From contig NZ_LT984884.1 in NCBI RefSeq assembly GCF_900258515.1, forward strand, positions 801,892-836,411: a DNA stretch of 34,520 bases, read 5' to 3'. Positions within the stretch are counted from its first letter, which is position 1. Every line of letters begins with the position of its first letter. Positions 33,903-34,520 of this stretch are shown in pieces. This stretch comes from Lentibacillus sp. Marseille-P4043. Its GTDB lineage: Bacteria > Bacillota > Bacilli > Bacillales > Amphibacillaceae. The translations under genes were made by a program, and so were the position numbers. The notes beneath the pieces were generated by a model. It ran no database searches and had not been told where the DNA came from. It saw only the letters and a program-made list of their open reading frames with translations.

Positions 33903-34265
33903 TTGAAATGGCAAGAAGCAAGAGAATTATTTCCTAATCAATTTCTTTTAGTTTCAATTCTGGATTACCATTATGAAGGTGACAAGAAAATTGTTGATGA
34001 GATAGCGCCAATCCGTCCAATTAAAGATGAAAATGCAAATGAAGATACGATCTATGAAGCCTATGGAATCGGGGGAAGTGTTCCTTTCTATACAAAAATA
34101 ATGGATAGTTTAAAAATTGACAGATTAACAGTAGAGAATGTCGAAGTAGATGTAGGAATGTTACTACCAAAAGAACACCCCGCATTACTTGGATTGGATG
34201 TTTTAAAACAATATAATTTCATAATTGATTTGGGAAAATTAAAACTGTACCCATCAACGCAATAA
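33903..34265 (+). CDS. Apparent in-frame fusion of a small Bacillus protein and a retropepsin-like protease lacking its active site
   Basis: The product is 120 residues with TTG or ATG (33908) start behind GGGTGGGG. Residues 1-46 (KWQEARELFPNQFLLVSILD and on to IAPIRPIKDENA) resemble the N-terminus of a small Bacillus protein family (MKWxxxRxLYPNxxVLxE). Residues about 50-120 (YGIGGSVPFYTKIMDSLKI, LLGLDVLKQYNFIIDLGKLK) match the second half of retropepsin-like aspartic proteases that in related species are encoded by the next gene. The DTG(A/S) active-site segment and the end of the first protein are missing. The simplest explanation is a deletion joining two neighbouring genes in frame. Proteolytic activity is not expected. 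The families are recalled from memory. Confidence 0.6.
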   Translation: MKWQEARELFPNQFLLVSILDYHYEGDKKIVDEIAPIRPIKDENANEDTIYEAYGIGGSVPFYTKIMDSLKIDRLTVENVEVDVGMLLPKEHPALLGLDVLKQYNFIIDLGKLKLYPSTQ

Positions 34266-34303
34266 AAAGAGGATTTAGATTGAAATGTCTAATTCTCTTT
34301 TTT
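34264..34303 (+). terminator. Terminator after the fusion gene
   Basis: AAAAGAGGATTTAGA pairs imperfectly with TCTAATTCTCTTTT, followed by T's. Confidence 0.7.
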
Positions 34304-34430
34304 AGTTTCTTATGAAATACCGCTATCGGGTACGTCAGTTTAATAGGACATTATTTGTAAACTAAAAGACCGACTTATAATTGTAACGGGTTCTCTTTAA
34401 GGTTGCAAAACAACAAATAACAATATAAAT

Positions 34431-34470
34431 GGGGTGCAAAATCACATACAGTATCGCACCCTTATTTTTG
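34431..34470. terminator. Hairpin near the right edge
   Basis: GGGTGC and GCACCC with an 18-base loop, followed by TTATTTTTG. It probably ends a transcript; no gene is seen between 34304 and the window end. Confidence 0.5.
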
Positions 34471-34520
34471 TAGTTATATCAATGCATTTGGCTATTTGTT
34501 GGTTAAAATAGCATGATAAA

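Overview
The window is AT-rich chromosomal DNA from a low-GC Gram-positive, spore-forming member of the Bacillaceae, most like the Oceanobacillus/Virgibacillus/Lentibacillus group. The evidence is a set of Bacillus-type genes (yaaH spore-cortex hydrolase, dgk/dck, tadA, serS, proC, metNIQ, nsrR-hmp, acsA), strong Shine-Dalgarno sequences, T-box and SAM riboswitches and LXG-type polymorphic toxins. From memory of Bacillus subtilis, the genes SRP RNA-tadA-yaaI-yaaH-dgk-dck-tRNA-Ser-serS lie side by side near the replication origin. All eight are here in the same relative order and orientation (read in reverse), but blocks of other genes have been inserted between them. No database could be searched; names rest on recognised motifs and family knowledge.

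Layout. (1) 1-9.3 kb is an accessory island: one LXG-type toxin gene entering from the left with its SUKH immunity gene, then three partial copies of the toxin's central region, two carrying different nuclease tails and their own immunity genes, one truncated. Between them lie fragments of dead toxin, immunity and ParA genes, a perfect 20-bp inverted repeat, and an intact pair coding for a secreted bacteriocin-like protein and a three-helix membrane protein (7.3-8.3 kb). The island abuts the SRP RNA, where dnaX would be expected. (2) 9.3-12.1 kb: SRP RNA, tadA, yaaI, yaaH. (3) 12.2-16.8 kb: a DJ-1/PfpI stress protein, nsrR divergent from hmp with a perfect operator, acsA with a perfect cre site, and tRNA-Arg. 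(4) 16.9-18.8 kb: dgk-dck followed by twenty 21-bp tandem repeats. (5) 18.8-23.7 kb: a CXXC protein, a small unknown, proC with a proline T-box leader, an IS608-like element and a small alarmone synthetase. (6) 23.7-28.1 kb: tRNA-Ser and a metNIQ transporter operon ending in an M20 amidohydrolase, behind two tandem SAM-I riboswitches. (7) 28.1-32.5 kb: a quinone oxidoreductase, a MATE pump, and serS with a serine T-box. (8) 32.5-34.5 kb: a 53-codon membrane protein, a Doc/AbrB-type toxin-antitoxin pair, and a gene that looks like a fusion of two neighbouring genes that lost its protease active site.

The strongest new observation is that the IS608-like element (20933-22757, TTAC on its left and TCAA at its right end) sits exactly in the spacer of the proC promoter. 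Removing it rejoins TTGACA-N17-TATATT just upstream of the T-box leader. The transposon's TnpB guide RNA would therefore carry the proC -10 region as its guide. Both T-box leaders in the window also have a short repeat-like sequence lodged between the terminator and the start codon.
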